Shown piece by piece: positions 8,428-16,444 of a stretch of DNA of 39,783 bases. Source of the stretch: Bacteroidales bacterium (GTDB lineage: Bacteria; Bacteroidota; Bacteroidia; Bacteroidales; BM520); NCBI GenBank assembly GCA_016285515.1, contig JAEEQW010000009.1, positions 69,561-109,343 of the forward strand, given 5' to 3'. How positions within the stretch are numbered: the stretch's first letter is position 1; every line of letters starts with the position of its first letter. The position numbers and the translations under genes were made by a program. Under the pieces are notes generated by a model, which saw only the letters and a list, made by a program, of their open reading frames with translations, was not told where the DNA came from and made no database searches.

Positions 8428-9636
8428 TTATGGTTTGATATGTTTTTGATAAGCCATTCTCTTGTTGCCGTCAAGAAGGTGGATTATGCCGCAATAATGA
8501 TAACCATGTCTCTTCAGACCCTTTTGCATGATGACGTTGGCTTCGTGTGTGTCGATACGGATATTAGGTGCGACGGCTTGGCAGTAGTCCAGCACAGCAT
8601 CTAATACTCCGTGCGAGTCGGGGGTGCTGGCTATTCGGTGGATGACGTGATAAGGTTCGTCGTCAAGCCACTGCCCATCGTAAATGACGTTGTAGGTCAC
8701 TTCAGGACTGGGTAGCAATGCGAAGGTCCCGACAATCTTTCCCGATGCGTTGAGCATGACATGGCTTCCTCCGAGTTCGATGTCCTTACGGAACTTTTCA
8801 TCGCGCGGATAGCCGTCGGGCCATTGATTGACATTGCCGTAGCTTCGCATGATTTCGCGTGCTTGGTCGCGGAGATTGAGTATAACTGGCAAATCCTCTT
8901 TATTGGATTTTCTGATATAATAACAATGTAAGAAAGCATGTCTGTCGTGCTCCGAGAATTTCTCAATAGCATAGCGAAGCATGGTGCGTGGCATGGACTG
9001 GCAACGGGTTGATAGCCAGTCTATCAGGCGTTGCTCGTCGTGTTTGCCCGCTTCGCGGAGCAGCCAACCTACGGCTTTTTGAAGGAGGTCGTGGAGGGGT
9101 TGTGGCTTCTGCAAGAAGATTTCGGCGATGGCGTAGGTGTCGTCCAACTGTCCATGGCGAATGAACTGCATGGTGCTGACGATGCCGATGCGTTGCTCCC
9201 AGATTGTCTTTCCGTTTCTGGCGAGGTCGTAAAGTAATGTCCGGTCTTTGTCCAACAGCCATGTGCCGAGTATTTCGTAGCAGGATAGGTCCACCAGGTC
9301 CCAGTTGTTAATGTATTTGGTATGATTGAGATAGAAGTCAATGCAGTGTTGCCGCAGTGCTTCGTCCTTTTTGGCGTGTTTGAATATTTGCACTACGACT
9401 AATAAGGCCGCCAAACGCATTTCGTGGTATTCGGAGCGGATACATTGTTCCAAATCATTGAAAGAGGTTTCTTTCCAGCATTGCTTCACCACCTCGCGCG
9501 TCACGGGGACCTTGATGCCGAGGAACTTGTCACCTTCGCCATATTGCCCTTTCCCCGTCTTGAAAAAACGTGATAGACCTTCCGCTTGGGTGGAGTCCTG
9601 ATGGGCGAGGATTTCGATGTAAAGTCGGTTGTTCAT
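8428..9636 (-). CDS. Fusion of AlkD-like DNA alkylation repair domain and GNAT acetyltransferase domain
   Basis: A 402-residue cytoplasmic protein in two parts. Residues about 1-235 are an AlkD-type HEAT-like repeat DNA glycosylase: GDKFLGIKVPVTR near the start, YINNWDLVD (Trp112, Asp113) and KAVGWLLRE (Trp191) match the aromatic and acidic residues with which AlkD removes alkylated bases without flipping. Residues about 240-400 (YYIRKSNKEDLPVILNLRDQ through YCGIIHLLDGNKRMAYQK) form a GNAT-type N-acetyltransferase. The reading frame is continuous across the junction, so this is a true fusion. The substrate of the acetyltransferase half is unknown. It converges on the flavodoxin gene with a 42-bp gap. 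A -7 element lies at 9701-9694. Confidence 0.88.
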   Translation of the reverse strand: MNNRLYIEILAHQDSTQAEGLSRFFKTGKGQYGEGDKFLGIKVPVTREVVKQCWKETSFNDLEQCIRSEYHEMRLAALLVVVQIFKHAKKDEALRQHCIDFYLNHTKYINNWDLVDLSCYEILGTWLLDKDRTLLYDLARNGKTIWEQRIGIVSTMQFIRHGQLDDTYAIAEIFLQKPQPLHDLLQKAVGWLLREAGKHDEQRLIDWLSTRCQSMPRTMLRYAIEKFSEHDRHAFLHCYYIRKSNKEDLPVILNLRDQAREIMRSYGNVNQWPDGYPRDEKFRKDIELGGSHVMLNASGKIVGTFALLPSPEVTYNVIYDGQWLDDEPYHVIHRIASTPDSHGVLDAVLDYCQAVAPNIRIDTHEANVIMQKGLKRHGYHYCGIIHLLDGNKRMAYQKHIKP

Positions 9637-9693
9637 AAACTATGGCAAACCTTAGATTTGCAGCGTGATTTTCTGCAATCTGGTTTGTAAAGG

Positions 9694-9701
9694 CAAAAAT
9701 A
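9694..9701 (-). promoter_or_regulatory. -7 element for the AlkD-GNAT gene
   Basis: The minus strand reads TATTTTTG (TAnnTTTG), about 58 nt before the start codon. The -33 match is poor. Confidence 0.45.
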
Positions 9702-9782
9702 ATAAATTTGTGACACTCAACAGTTGATTATGAATAAAATTGGAATTAGGTCTCTATATGAATGTACCAATGTTTATAAAAC

Positions 9783-9854
9783 AATATTTTGCATTGCACA
9801 TTAACGATGTGGCGATAGTTGAGCCTACTCGTGGCAGATGATGTGCAAAATATT
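9783..9854. repeat. Long-range inverted repeat, 11-bp perfect arms
   Basis: AATATTTTGCA at 9783-9793 pairs with TGCAAAATATT at 9844-9854 across a 50-nt loop. The left side also has a TTGCA duplication. It is untranslated and could fold as a stem in a small RNA, or be two binding sites in opposite orientation; neither is proven. Confidence 0.4.
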
Positions 9855-9976
9855 CGTATCTCCTTGGCAAAAAACGTCAAGTACGCTAATCTGTGTGTTC
9901 TGAAAATAAAATTTTTTGATATGGAATATGTTGAAATTCAATATTTTGTAAGAATTTGCAATAAAAACACAATAAA

Positions 9977-9996
9977 ATAACTAAATTTTTAGTTAT
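9977..9996. promoter_or_regulatory. Perfect 20-bp palindrome, candidate BlaI operator
   Basis: ATAACTAAATTTTTAGTTAT is a perfect palindrome ending 17 bp before the -7 element at 10014-10021, so it covers the -33 region of the repressor's own promoter. BlaI/MecI dimers bind palindromes of this size over their own promoters, so autoregulation is likely. Confidence 0.65.
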
Positions 9997-10013
9997 ATAT
10001 TTAAAAAATTCTA

Positions 10014-10021
10014 TATATTTG
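10014..10021 (+). promoter_or_regulatory. -7 element of the blaI-M56 operon
   Basis: TATATTTG fits TAnnTTTG, 31 nt before the ATG at 10053. A purine-rich AGAAGGAG precedes the start. Confidence 0.6.
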
Positions 10022-10052
10022 CAGTGTCAAAAAATCAAAGAAGGAGAAAAAA

Positions 10053-10469
10053 ATGGCCAAAAAGGAAGATTATTTAGAAGACAACTCCGTTAGAATTAAG
10101 GAGTTGACCAAAGCAGAAGAGCAAGTGATGCAAGTCATCTGGAACATAGGGCAGGGTTTCGCCAATGAAATTATGGCGGCCTATCCTGAACCTAAGCCAG
10201 CTTACAACACCGTGCTTTCCATTATCAAAATATTGGAGAACAAGGGTTTCGTGAAACATGAGACATTCTGTCGCGCCCATCGCTACAGTCCTGCTATCAG
10301 CAAGGAAGAATATTCGCATCGCTACCTTGGTAGCGTGGTGGAACGCTATTTTAACAATTCGTATCTTAATCTTGTCTCGGCTTTTGCCAGAAAGGAAAAC
10401 TTTAGCGTTGAAGAATTAGAGGAGATACGGAATCTTATTGACGAGGCCATAGCCTCAGAAAGGAGCTAA
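10053..10469 (+). CDS. BlaI/MecI/CopY-family transcriptional repressor
   Basis: A 138-residue winged-helix repressor. ELTKAEEQVMQVIWNIGQG is the conserved N-terminal helix of the family. AYNTVLSIIKILENKGFVKHE is the recognition helix and wing. The C-terminal half is the dimerisation domain with the protease-sensitive Asn-rich stretch (FNNSYLNLVSAF) where BlaI homologues are typically inactivated. It is 3 bp upstream of the M56 sensor gene, the usual repressor-antirepressor order. The palindrome at 9977-9996 is its likely operator. The signal and any target genes beyond this operon cannot be seen here; no beta-lactamase of class A is adjacent. Confidence 0.93.
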   Translation: MAKKEDYLEDNSVRIKELTKAEEQVMQVIWNIGQGFANEIMAAYPEPKPAYNTVLSIIKILENKGFVKHETFCRAHRYSPAISKEEYSHRYLGSVVERYFNNSYLNLVSAFARKENFSVEELEEIRNLIDEAIASERS

Positions 10470-10472
10470 GTC

Positions 10473-11861
10473 ATGAATGCGAAGGAATTAATAATAGGTC
10501 ATCTGTTACCCATTGCGGTGGCAATAATGGTGCTTTGGTTGGTGTATCGTCTGTTGTTTCGTAATAGCAACAGGCTGAAATTCAACCGTTTCTATCTGCT
10601 TACGGCTATGCTGTTCTCCTTGGCTTTGCCACTCATAGGCTTGCTGATGGGTACGGAATTGCATCAAATGGTCAGCATGAAACAGAACCTGTTTGGTGGC
10701 ATAATGTTGAACGAAATCACTGTTACGGCCAATGGCACGGTGGTCTTGTCTGAGACAGAACTTGCGACTGCCACACGACTGCACTTCACACTATGGCAGA
10801 TTCTCTGCGGGATTTATTTAATAGGTGTTGGCGTGATGACGTTACTCTTCCTTTTCAAGGTGGGCAAAATAGTCGCACTCATCCTCCGCTCGCCCAAAGA
10901 GAAGCGCGAAGGCTACACAGCTGTGTTTACGGGTCGCGACCATGGTTCCTTCTCTTTCCTCCATTTCTCCTTTTTCCCCAATGAGAACGTGGCACCTGAC
11001 ATCGTCAGACATGAGCTGAGTCACATCCGTCACAACCATTCGGTTGATATCCTTTTTGCCGAGACTATGATGATTATGCAATGGTTTAACCCATTCATCT
11101 ACCTATACAAGAAGGAGTTGCAGAGTCTTCATGAATATCAGGCGGACCGCGACGTGGTGGCTACAGGTGCCGATAAAAAGAACTACATGATGTTGATTTT
11201 GCAGCAGTGCACGGCTGTGGATTTCAGCGGAATGAGCAATAATTTCAGTTTAATACTAACCAAAAAAAGAATTAAGATGATTACAAGAAACGAAAAAAAC
11301 AAACGCCTCGGCTGGAGGCTCTTGGCTACATTGCCGGTATTGGCTGTCTTATTGATTGCCAACACGAAAGTCTCGGCACAGGAAATGAAATCCGATGAGG
11401 GAGACAACACTCCTGTAACTGTTATTCGTGCTGCCACCGATGGCGACATCACGACTTACGACATCAATTCCACCGAGAATTTGCATATCAGAATATCCAA
11501 CCCCAACAACGACAGCATTTACCAACAGGTGGATGTGATGCCCGAATTTCCAGGCGGTGAGAAAGCAATGATGCAATTTATTGTTGATAACATAACTTAT
11601 CCGCAAAGTGCTAAAGATAAGAATATTCAAGGGAAGGTATATGTCTCCTTCGTGGTCGAGAAAGACGGCAGTGTCGATCAGGTGAAAGTTATGCGCAGCA
11701 TTGGCGGTGGTTGTGATGAAGAGGCTGTCCGTGTGGTGAAAGCCATGCCGAAATGGGTGCCGGGCAAGAAGGATGGAAAAAATGTGCGTGTGAATTATGT
11801 GTTGCCATTTGTTTTCAAGTTGAATAACGAAGAAAACGTGAACCAGAAAGACGTGAGATGA
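10473..11861 (+). CDS. BlaR1-type M56 membrane metallopeptidase with TonB C-terminal domain
   Basis: A 462-residue inner-membrane sensor protease that should cleave or trigger loss of the BlaI-type repressor. Predicted TM segments lie at about residues 8-28, 40-60 and 106-128. The cytoplasmic zinc site is RHELSHIRH (His180, Glu181, His184) with a downstream Glu in EYQAD. A fourth TM is at about 284-297 after a basic stretch (RNEKNKRLGWR). The periplasmic part ends in a TonB C-terminal domain (MPEFPGGEKAMMQFI to NVRVNYVLPFVFKL, about 350-455) in place of the penicillin-binding domain of true BlaR1. This M56-TonB architecture is common in Bacteroidota. What it senses is unknown. Confidence 0.92.
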   Translation: MNAKELIIGHLLPIAVAIMVLWLVYRLLFRNSNRLKFNRFYLLTAMLFSLALPLIGLLMGTELHQMVSMKQNLFGGIMLNEITVTANGTVVLSETELATATRLHFTLWQILCGIYLIGVGVMTLLFLFKVGKIVALILRSPKEKREGYTAVFTGRDHGSFSFLHFSFFPNENVAPDIVRHELSHIRHNHSVDILFAETMMIMQWFNPFIYLYKKELQSLHEYQADRDVVATGADKKNYMMLILQQCTAVDFSGMSNNFSLILTKKRIKMITRNEKNKRLGWRLLATLPVLAVLLIANTKVSAQEMKSDEGDNTPVTVIRAATDGDITTYDINSTENLHIRISNPNNDSIYQQVDVMPEFPGGEKAMMQFIVDNITYPQSAKDKNIQGKVYVSFVVEKDGSVDQVKVMRSIGGGCDEEAVRVVKAMPKWVPGKKDGKNVRVNYVLPFVFKLNNEENVNQKDVR

Positions 11862-11868
11862 TGAATTG

Positions 11869-11991
11869 CTTGTAGGGCTGCCATATTATGGCAGCCGCAT
11901 AACGGAAAAAACCCAATGGGGCTGCCACGGTGTGACAATCGTATAACGGAAATATTCCGATGCGGCTGCCACGGTGTGACAGCCCTACAAG
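11869..11991. repeat. 123-bp element with 12-bp terminal inverted repeats and internal hairpins
   Basis: CTTGTAGGGCTG (11869-11880) and its exact inverse CAGCCCTACAAG (11980-11991) bound the element. Inside are a perfect 10-bp hairpin with 1-nt loop (11876-11896), two copies of GGCTGCCACGGTGTGACA, and three copies of an ATAACGGAA motif. It fills the gap between the convergent M56 and ATPase genes. No coding capacity. It could be a miniature mobile element, a dispersed palindromic repeat or a bidirectional terminator. Confidence 0.7.
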
Positions 11992-11992
11992 T

Positions 11993-13162
11993 TTAATAAT
12001 TCAACCCAAAAGCCCAAAGTGGAATCACGTTACCGTAGCCATATTCTATGTCATCTTTCACCACATAACCCTCTTTTGCATCGGTAAGTTGCTTCTTGCC
12101 TTTGCTTTTCCCACCCACTTCGAAGGTCTTGCCTTGAATCTCGAAATCAGAAATTGGTGAAGAAGTTACTTTTTGGTTGACACGCATTTGATTAAAGAAA
12201 AATGTCTCACGAACGGTGCCAGAATCCTGTTGTCCGCTGCCCAAGGCAAACATCAGGTTCGTGTTGTCCAAATAGATTTTCTCCACTTTGCCGAGTTCGC
12301 CCAAGCCTCCGGTGCCGTCTTTCAGTTGCGCAAGCAGTCCGGCCTTTTCCAAATAAGTCAGATAGTCTTCCACATTGTTGCGGCTGGCCTGAATCTGGCC
12401 TCCGAGGCTGGTCATGTTGGGCTTGTAAGGTACCAATCCGGCCAAAATGACCAACAGTTTTTTCAATTTCTTCGCAGTGCCGATGTTCATGTTGGCATAC
12501 TGCGGAATATCCACCTCGATGGTGCGCGTGATGACTTGGTTCAGTTCCATCTCGAAGTCAGGATCCTGACCAAAAGGATAATAGCCCTCTTTCAGGTATT
12601 CCTTGAAATACACCAAAGGATGGCTCACCTCAGGAATTTTCGCCTCATGATTCAGGATTTGCTCCAAACTGAAGACAGGCACTTTTATCTGATGCCGAAT
12701 AGCCAAAAACTCTCTGAACGAAAGCCCTTGCATAAGATATTTCGGGGCGCGGCGACTGAGGTCGGCCTCGCCTTTCTCAATGTCGAGGATAGACGACCCC
12801 GTGAAATAGACGTGCAAGTCTGGGAAGGCATCATACATCAGTTTCAGCTCTTGTGGCCAGTTACTGTATTTGTGTACCTCGTCAATGAAGAAATACTTTC
12901 CCCCGTTCTTGTTGAAAGTTTCCGCCGTTTCAAAAAGTGTATGTGTCGTAAAATAAAGGTGGTCTGTAGTGACATAAAGTGTGTCACGGAGCGAATGGTG
13001 CCTCTTGATGTGCTGGAGAAACAGGGTAGTCTTTCCCACACCCCGTGGTCCAACTAAGGCCAACATGCGGTTTTGCCAATGAATATCATCGTACTTGTAG
13101 CGGATAAACTGGCTCTTTGTCACGTCAAGCTGTTTCTGCATGAATTGATACAAACTTTCCAT
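11993..13162 (-). CDS. AAA ATPase of the AAA_14/DUF4143-like family (ATPase A)
   Basis: A 389-residue cytoplasmic P-loop ATPase. Walker A is GPRGVGKTT (38-46), Walker B YFFIDEVH (Asp94, Glu95), sensor 1 TGSS (121-124), followed by the family signature SFREFLAI. A helical and winged-helix-like middle (QIQASRNNVEDYLTYLEKAGLLAQL) resembles DNA-binding domains. The C-terminal end has only a degenerate nuclease-like motif (FEVGGKSKGKKQ). Members of this family are abundant in Bacteroidota and archaea and have no established function. The promoter has two dyads (13199-13213, 13231-13245) and the gene is 86 bp downstream of the nitroreductase on the same strand. Two further ATPases of related design lie at 27.6 and 32.4 kb. 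Confidence 0.88.
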   Translation of the reverse strand: MESLYQFMQKQLDVTKSQFIRYKYDDIHWQNRMLALVGPRGVGKTTLFLQHIKRHHSLRDTLYVTTDHLYFTTHTLFETAETFNKNGGKYFFIDEVHKYSNWPQELKLMYDAFPDLHVYFTGSSILDIEKGEADLSRRAPKYLMQGLSFREFLAIRHQIKVPVFSLEQILNHEAKIPEVSHPLVYFKEYLKEGYYPFGQDPDFEMELNQVITRTIEVDIPQYANMNIGTAKKLKKLLVILAGLVPYKPNMTSLGGQIQASRNNVEDYLTYLEKAGLLAQLKDGTGGLGELGKVEKIYLDNTNLMFALGSGQQDSGTVRETFFFNQMRVNQKVTSSPISDFEIQGKTFEVGGKSKGKKQLTDAKEGYVVKDDIEYGYGNVIPLWAFGLNY

Positions 13163-13182
13163 TTTCTTTCGTTTTGACGCTG

Positions 13183-13190
13183 CAAAGATA
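13183..13190 (-). promoter_or_regulatory. -7 element of ATPase A
   Basis: The minus strand reads TATCTTTG, 20 nt before the start codon. The -33 region falls inside the dyad at 13199-13213. Confidence 0.6.
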
Positions 13191-13198
13191 ACAAATTT

Positions 13199-13213
13199 GC
13201 ACTATATAAGTGC
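13199..13213. promoter_or_regulatory. Dyad 1 upstream of ATPase A
   Basis: GCACTATATAAGTGC has perfect 5-bp arms around a 5-nt spacer. It starts 8 bp upstream of the -7 element and covers the expected -33 position, so a bound protein would block transcription. Confidence 0.55.
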
Positions 13214-13230
13214 GGTTTTTTTAAAAAAAT

Positions 13231-13245
13231 GCACTATCCAAGTGC
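13231..13245. promoter_or_regulatory. Dyad 2 upstream of ATPase A
   Basis: GCACTATCCAAGTGC repeats the arms of dyad 1 exactly, 32 bp further upstream (about three helical turns, same face of DNA). A T7/A7 tract separates the two. Confidence 0.55.
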
Positions 13246-13248
13246 GAA

Positions 13249-13890
13249 TTATTCAATAATCAACTGCTCCCAACGAATCTTAGGTACGAACTGCACGCCG
13301 TCGGCATCGCGGTAATAGGCGAGACTGTCGCCAGCATCCACAGGCTCCAACCTGATTTTCTCGTTTCCCTTTCCGATGGCTAAAATCAGTAGCGGCTCGT
13401 AGGGCAAGGCGAAATGTTCGGTGATTTTCGCCTTATTGAACGCGCCAATCATGATGCCGTTCAAGCCCATCTCGGTGGATTTCAGCAACATGCTTTGTGC
13501 TGCAATTCCGAGATCGATGTCCACAAGCTTAGTTTCGGGTACGGTGCTGCAAATGATGATGAACGCCTCTGGCTCCGTACCCTCAAAAGGCAGATGCAAC
13601 TCGGGTAGCAGTCCGCCGAGTTTCATGTTTTGCAGGATGACATCGGCTCCTGTTTCCTTGGTAACTAACTTGAAACGAAGCACTTGCTGGTTCTTTGCGG
13701 AGGCAATCTTGGCATTCACCGCCACGATGCGTTCCAGCATTTCGCGCTTCACAACATAGTCCTTTTGGTAGCCGCGATAGCTGCGGTTTTTTTCCATCAA
13801 AGTTTCAATAGAGGTGTGTCTCACTACGGTCTTCTTGGCACCTGCGCCAAAGACCTCTTCGTAACGTTTTTCAAGGTATCCGTCTGCCAT
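13249..13890 (-). CDS. Nitroreductase family protein
   Basis: A 213-residue FMN-dependent oxidoreductase of the nitroreductase fold. NRSYRGYQKDYVVKREMLERIV matches the usual N-terminal Arg-Ser motif and first helix. DIDLGIAAQSMLLKSTEMGLNGIMIGAFN matches the central helix and the loop before the conserved Gly. PLLILAIGKGNE is the final strand. It has no signal peptide and should be cytoplasmic. The physiological substrate cannot be inferred. It stands alone upstream of ATPase A, and its 5' region is shared with the divergent DUF4838 gene. Confidence 0.85.
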   Translation of the reverse strand: MADGYLEKRYEEVFGAGAKKTVVRHTSIETLMEKNRSYRGYQKDYVVKREMLERIVAVNAKIASAKNQQVLRFKLVTKETGADVILQNMKLGGLLPELHLPFEGTEPEAFIIICSTVPETKLVDIDLGIAAQSMLLKSTEMGLNGIMIGAFNKAKITEHFALPYEPLLILAIGKGNEKIRLEPVDAGDSLAYYRDADGVQFVPKIRWEQLIIE

Positions 13891-14004
13891 GATTTTTGTA
13901 ATTTAATGTCAATTTGAAATGGTTGGCCATTTATTGGATTGCGAAATTACTGTTTTTCTTTCAATCTTTCTCGTTTTATCGTGCTTTTTCAACATTTCTG
14001 CTAT

Positions 14005-14030
14005 CATGTTATTTGCTGCAGCATGTTATT
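14005..14030. repeat. CATGTTATT direct repeat around a TGCTGCAGCA palindrome
   Basis: CATGTTATT occurs at 14005-14013 and 14022-14030, 17 bp apart, with a perfect 10-bp palindrome between and overlapping them. It lies in the intergenic region shared by the nitroreductase and DUF4838 genes, just upstream of the latter's promoter, and may be a regulator site. Confidence 0.35.
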
Positions 14031-14048
14031 CAGTGAGTTGTTTTTCAA

Positions 14049-14080
14049 TTTGACATGAAGATATTGTTTTATTATTTTTG
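14049..14080 (+). promoter_or_regulatory. Consensus promoter of the DUF4838 lipoprotein gene
   Basis: TTTG at 14049-14052, 20 bp, then TATTTTTG at 14073-14080. This is a full match to the Bacteroidota consensus, 24 nt before the ATG at 14105. It rules out the in-frame TTG at 14078, which lies inside the promoter. Confidence 0.75.
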
Positions 14081-14104
14081 CATCACAATTCAAAGGCGGT
14101 GAAT

Positions 14105-16414
14105 ATGAGAAAAACAAATTATTTCAAGATTTTAGGTGCATTAATTACTCTCGGTGCAATTCTTTTTGTCTCATGTAAGGAGGTGACGCGACCTCAGGTC
14201 ACGCTTTCTGCCAATGATGACTATGCCATCGTGATTTCTGAAATGGCTTCCCATGTTGATTCTACCGTCGCCAAAGAGTTGTGTTTCTTCCTGCAACAGA
14301 TTTTCGGACACGAGTACAAAATCATTGCCGATGGAGATTATCATGGAAACCATGCCGTATCCATCGGGCGCAACATGCTTTCTGAATCGCTATATCAACA
14401 GTACGGTAACGAGATTAAGGATGACGGCTTCTTGCTTCTTACTAAAGATGAAAATTTGTATCTTATTGGTAATGAGGGTAAAGCGGTACTTTATGCGGCT
14501 TATCATCTCTTGGAGAAATATCTTGGCTGCACTTACACATGTCAAGACCATATCCACTTTGATGCGCTACCTGATGAGGTGGGCCTCAGCATCCACGACT
14601 TGCAAAACCCCTCGTTTCGCTATCGTGAGACTTTGCACCTTATCCCGAATATTGACCAACGTTATGCCGACTGGCATAAATTGCATAACCGCAATGATTT
14701 CTATAAAGATTGGGGGCTTTTCGTCCATACTTTCCAACGCTTGATACCAGTGGACACCTATTTTGATGAGCATCCTGAATGGTTTTCTTTAATTCACGGG
14801 CAGCGCGTTCGTGACGGACAGCTTTGCCTCAGTAATCCGGAAGTACTCGAAGAACTTTGCAAGAATTTGGAAATCATGATGAAAGCGGAACCTGAAAAAC
14901 AGATATGGTCGGTGTCGCAGAACGACATTGAGTCATCGTGTACCTGTCCTGACTGCCGCCGCCTTGATTCGATTTTTGGTGGTCCCTCTGGTACCATGCT
15001 GTATTTCGTCAATCAAGTGGCTGCGCGTTTCCCTGACAAAATCATCTCTACTTTGGCTTATCAGTATACACGTCGTCCGCCCCAAGGCATCAAGCCCGCC
15101 GACAATGTCAATATTATGTTCTGCTCCATTGAGTGCCAACGGCAGATTCCCATTGCCAACAACCAGGCTTGTGCTTCGTTTATGCGCGATATGGAAGGCT
15201 GGTGTGCCCTCACCGACAACATTTTCCTTTGGGATTATGTGGTGCAGTTCCGCAATTATATGGACCCATTTCCGAACCTGCATGTCATCGGTCCCAATCT
15301 AAAGACCTTCCACGAATTTGACATCCCGATGATGTTTGAACAAGGTTCGAACCAGAACATCACTGAGAACTACGAATGGCGTACCTTCCTCATCGCGCAC
15401 CTGATGTGGGATGTGAATACAGACACCGACAGTCTCCGCAACCGTTTCATGGATGCTCATTATGGTCCCAATCGTGCTCCATTCATCAAGCAATACCTTG
15501 ACACTATGCAGCAAGCCCTTCTAGACTCAAAACAGGTGCTGAACATCTACGGCTATCCTATCAATGCCAAAAATGGCTATCTCGCACCTGATAAAATCAA
15601 GTTTTATCAAACGCTTTTTGAAAACGCTTGGAAGACAGCCCCTTGCGAAAATATCTCTGAGAAGGAAAGAACTGAATATAACAATCGGCTACGTCTGTTG
15701 GAACTTACGCTCGACTTTGCCATCCTCGACCTTTCCATGAGTGAGTTGGCACCTGAACTTTCTTATTTCACCTACGATGAGAAAGGAAACAGAGTGGTTA
15801 ATCCTGAGATGTTGGCGAAGGCTGACCGGTTTGTGGCCGACTGTGAGCGATTGGGTGTCAAGCGATTGGATGAAGCCAAGGCTACTCCAATACAATTTCG
15901 ACAGAACATCGACAACTACATCAGCAAATCGATACAGCCTGATATTGCAAGGGGCAAGACGGTGACCTGTTCCACCGAATGGAGTAACAATTACGATGTG
16001 GGTGGTCCTAAGGCTCTTACTGACGGCAAGATGGGTATTATGAACTATAACTACAACTGGCTCGGTTTTCAAGGCAACGACATGGATGTGGTTATTGACT
16101 TGGACAGCATCCAAGCCGTCAATTTAGTCAGTATTGACTTTTTGCTGTTTCCGCTTGCATGGATTTTTATACCCAAGCGAGTGACCTGCTATCTTTCAAA
16201 CGATGGCGAGAACTGGAATGAGGTTGGCTCTAAGACCTATCAAAATCCAACTTATCTGTTGGAATGTAAAATTGAGAACTTTTCTTTCACGAACCTGCAC
16301 GGGCAAGCGCGCTATGTTCGTGTGAAGGCTGAATCGTTACTAACCAATCCTGAATGGCATCGCGGTGTAGGACAATTATGCTGGATTTTCTGCGATGAGG
16401 TGATTGTGAGATGA
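14105..16414 (+). CDS. DUF4838 lipoprotein with C-terminal discoidin-like carbohydrate-binding domain
   Basis: A 769-residue exported protein. The lipoprotein signal MRKTNYFKILGALITLGAILFVSC has its lipid-modified Cys at 24. An N-terminal domain like the non-catalytic domain of GH20/GH67 enzymes (KELCFFLQQIFGHEYKII, then EGKAVLYAAYHLLEKYLGC) precedes a large DUF4838 region, a predicted glycoside-hydrolase-like barrel (NDIESSCTCPDCRRLD, MFEQGSNQNITENYEW). The last ~150 residues (ARGKTVTCSTEWSNNYDVGG to DEVIVR) form an F5/8 type C fold that would bind glycans. A role in host- or plant-glycan breakdown at the cell surface is inferred, supported by the GH20 enzyme downstream. Catalytic residues and substrate are not known. 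Confidence 0.85.
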   Translation: MRKTNYFKILGALITLGAILFVSCKEVTRPQVTLSANDDYAIVISEMASHVDSTVAKELCFFLQQIFGHEYKIIADGDYHGNHAVSIGRNMLSESLYQQYGNEIKDDGFLLLTKDENLYLIGNEGKAVLYAAYHLLEKYLGCTYTCQDHIHFDALPDEVGLSIHDLQNPSFRYRETLHLIPNIDQRYADWHKLHNRNDFYKDWGLFVHTFQRLIPVDTYFDEHPEWFSLIHGQRVRDGQLCLSNPEVLEELCKNLEIMMKAEPEKQIWSVSQNDIESSCTCPDCRRLDSIFGGPSGTMLYFVNQVAARFPDKIISTLAYQYTRRPPQGIKPADNVNIMFCSIECQRQIPIANNQACASFMRDMEGWCALTDNIFLWDYVVQFRNYMDPFPNLHVIGPNLKTFHEFDIPMMFEQGSNQNITENYEWRTFLIAHLMWDVNTDTDSLRNRFMDAHYGPNRAPFIKQYLDTMQQALLDSKQVLNIYGYPINAKNGYLAPDKIKFYQTLFENAWKTAPCENISEKERTEYNNRLRLLELTLDFAILDLSMSELAPELSYFTYDEKGNRVVNPEMLAKADRFVADCERLGVKRLDEAKATPIQFRQNIDNYISKSIQPDIARGKTVTCSTEWSNNYDVGGPKALTDGKMGIMNYNYNWLGFQGNDMDVVIDLDSIQAVNLVSIDFLLFPLAWIFIPKRVTCYLSNDGENWNEVGSKTYQNPTYLLECKIENFSFTNLHGQARYVRVKAESLLTNPEWHRGVGQLCWIFCDEVIVR

Positions 16415-16444
16415 TATTTGTCTTGGTTTGTTGGCCGTTTCTTT

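Larger units (their letters stand above)
9637..10052. other. 416-bp intergenic region between AlkD-GNAT and blaI-like genes
   Basis: This region holds the minus-strand promoter of the AlkD-GNAT gene, a long-range inverted repeat (9783-9854), and the palindromic operator and promoter of the BlaI/M56 pair, each listed separately. The remaining sequence is AT-rich without a convincing reading frame. Confidence 0.5.

Noticed and set aside
10473..11861. M56 protein considered as a true BlaR1 beta-lactam sensor
   Set aside because: The C-terminal domain is TonB-like and not a penicillin-binding domain.
12173..13057. A 294-codon open frame on the plus strand
   Set aside because: It lies wholly antisense to ATPase A, whose Walker motifs and family signature are clear; the antisense protein has no recognisable domain.
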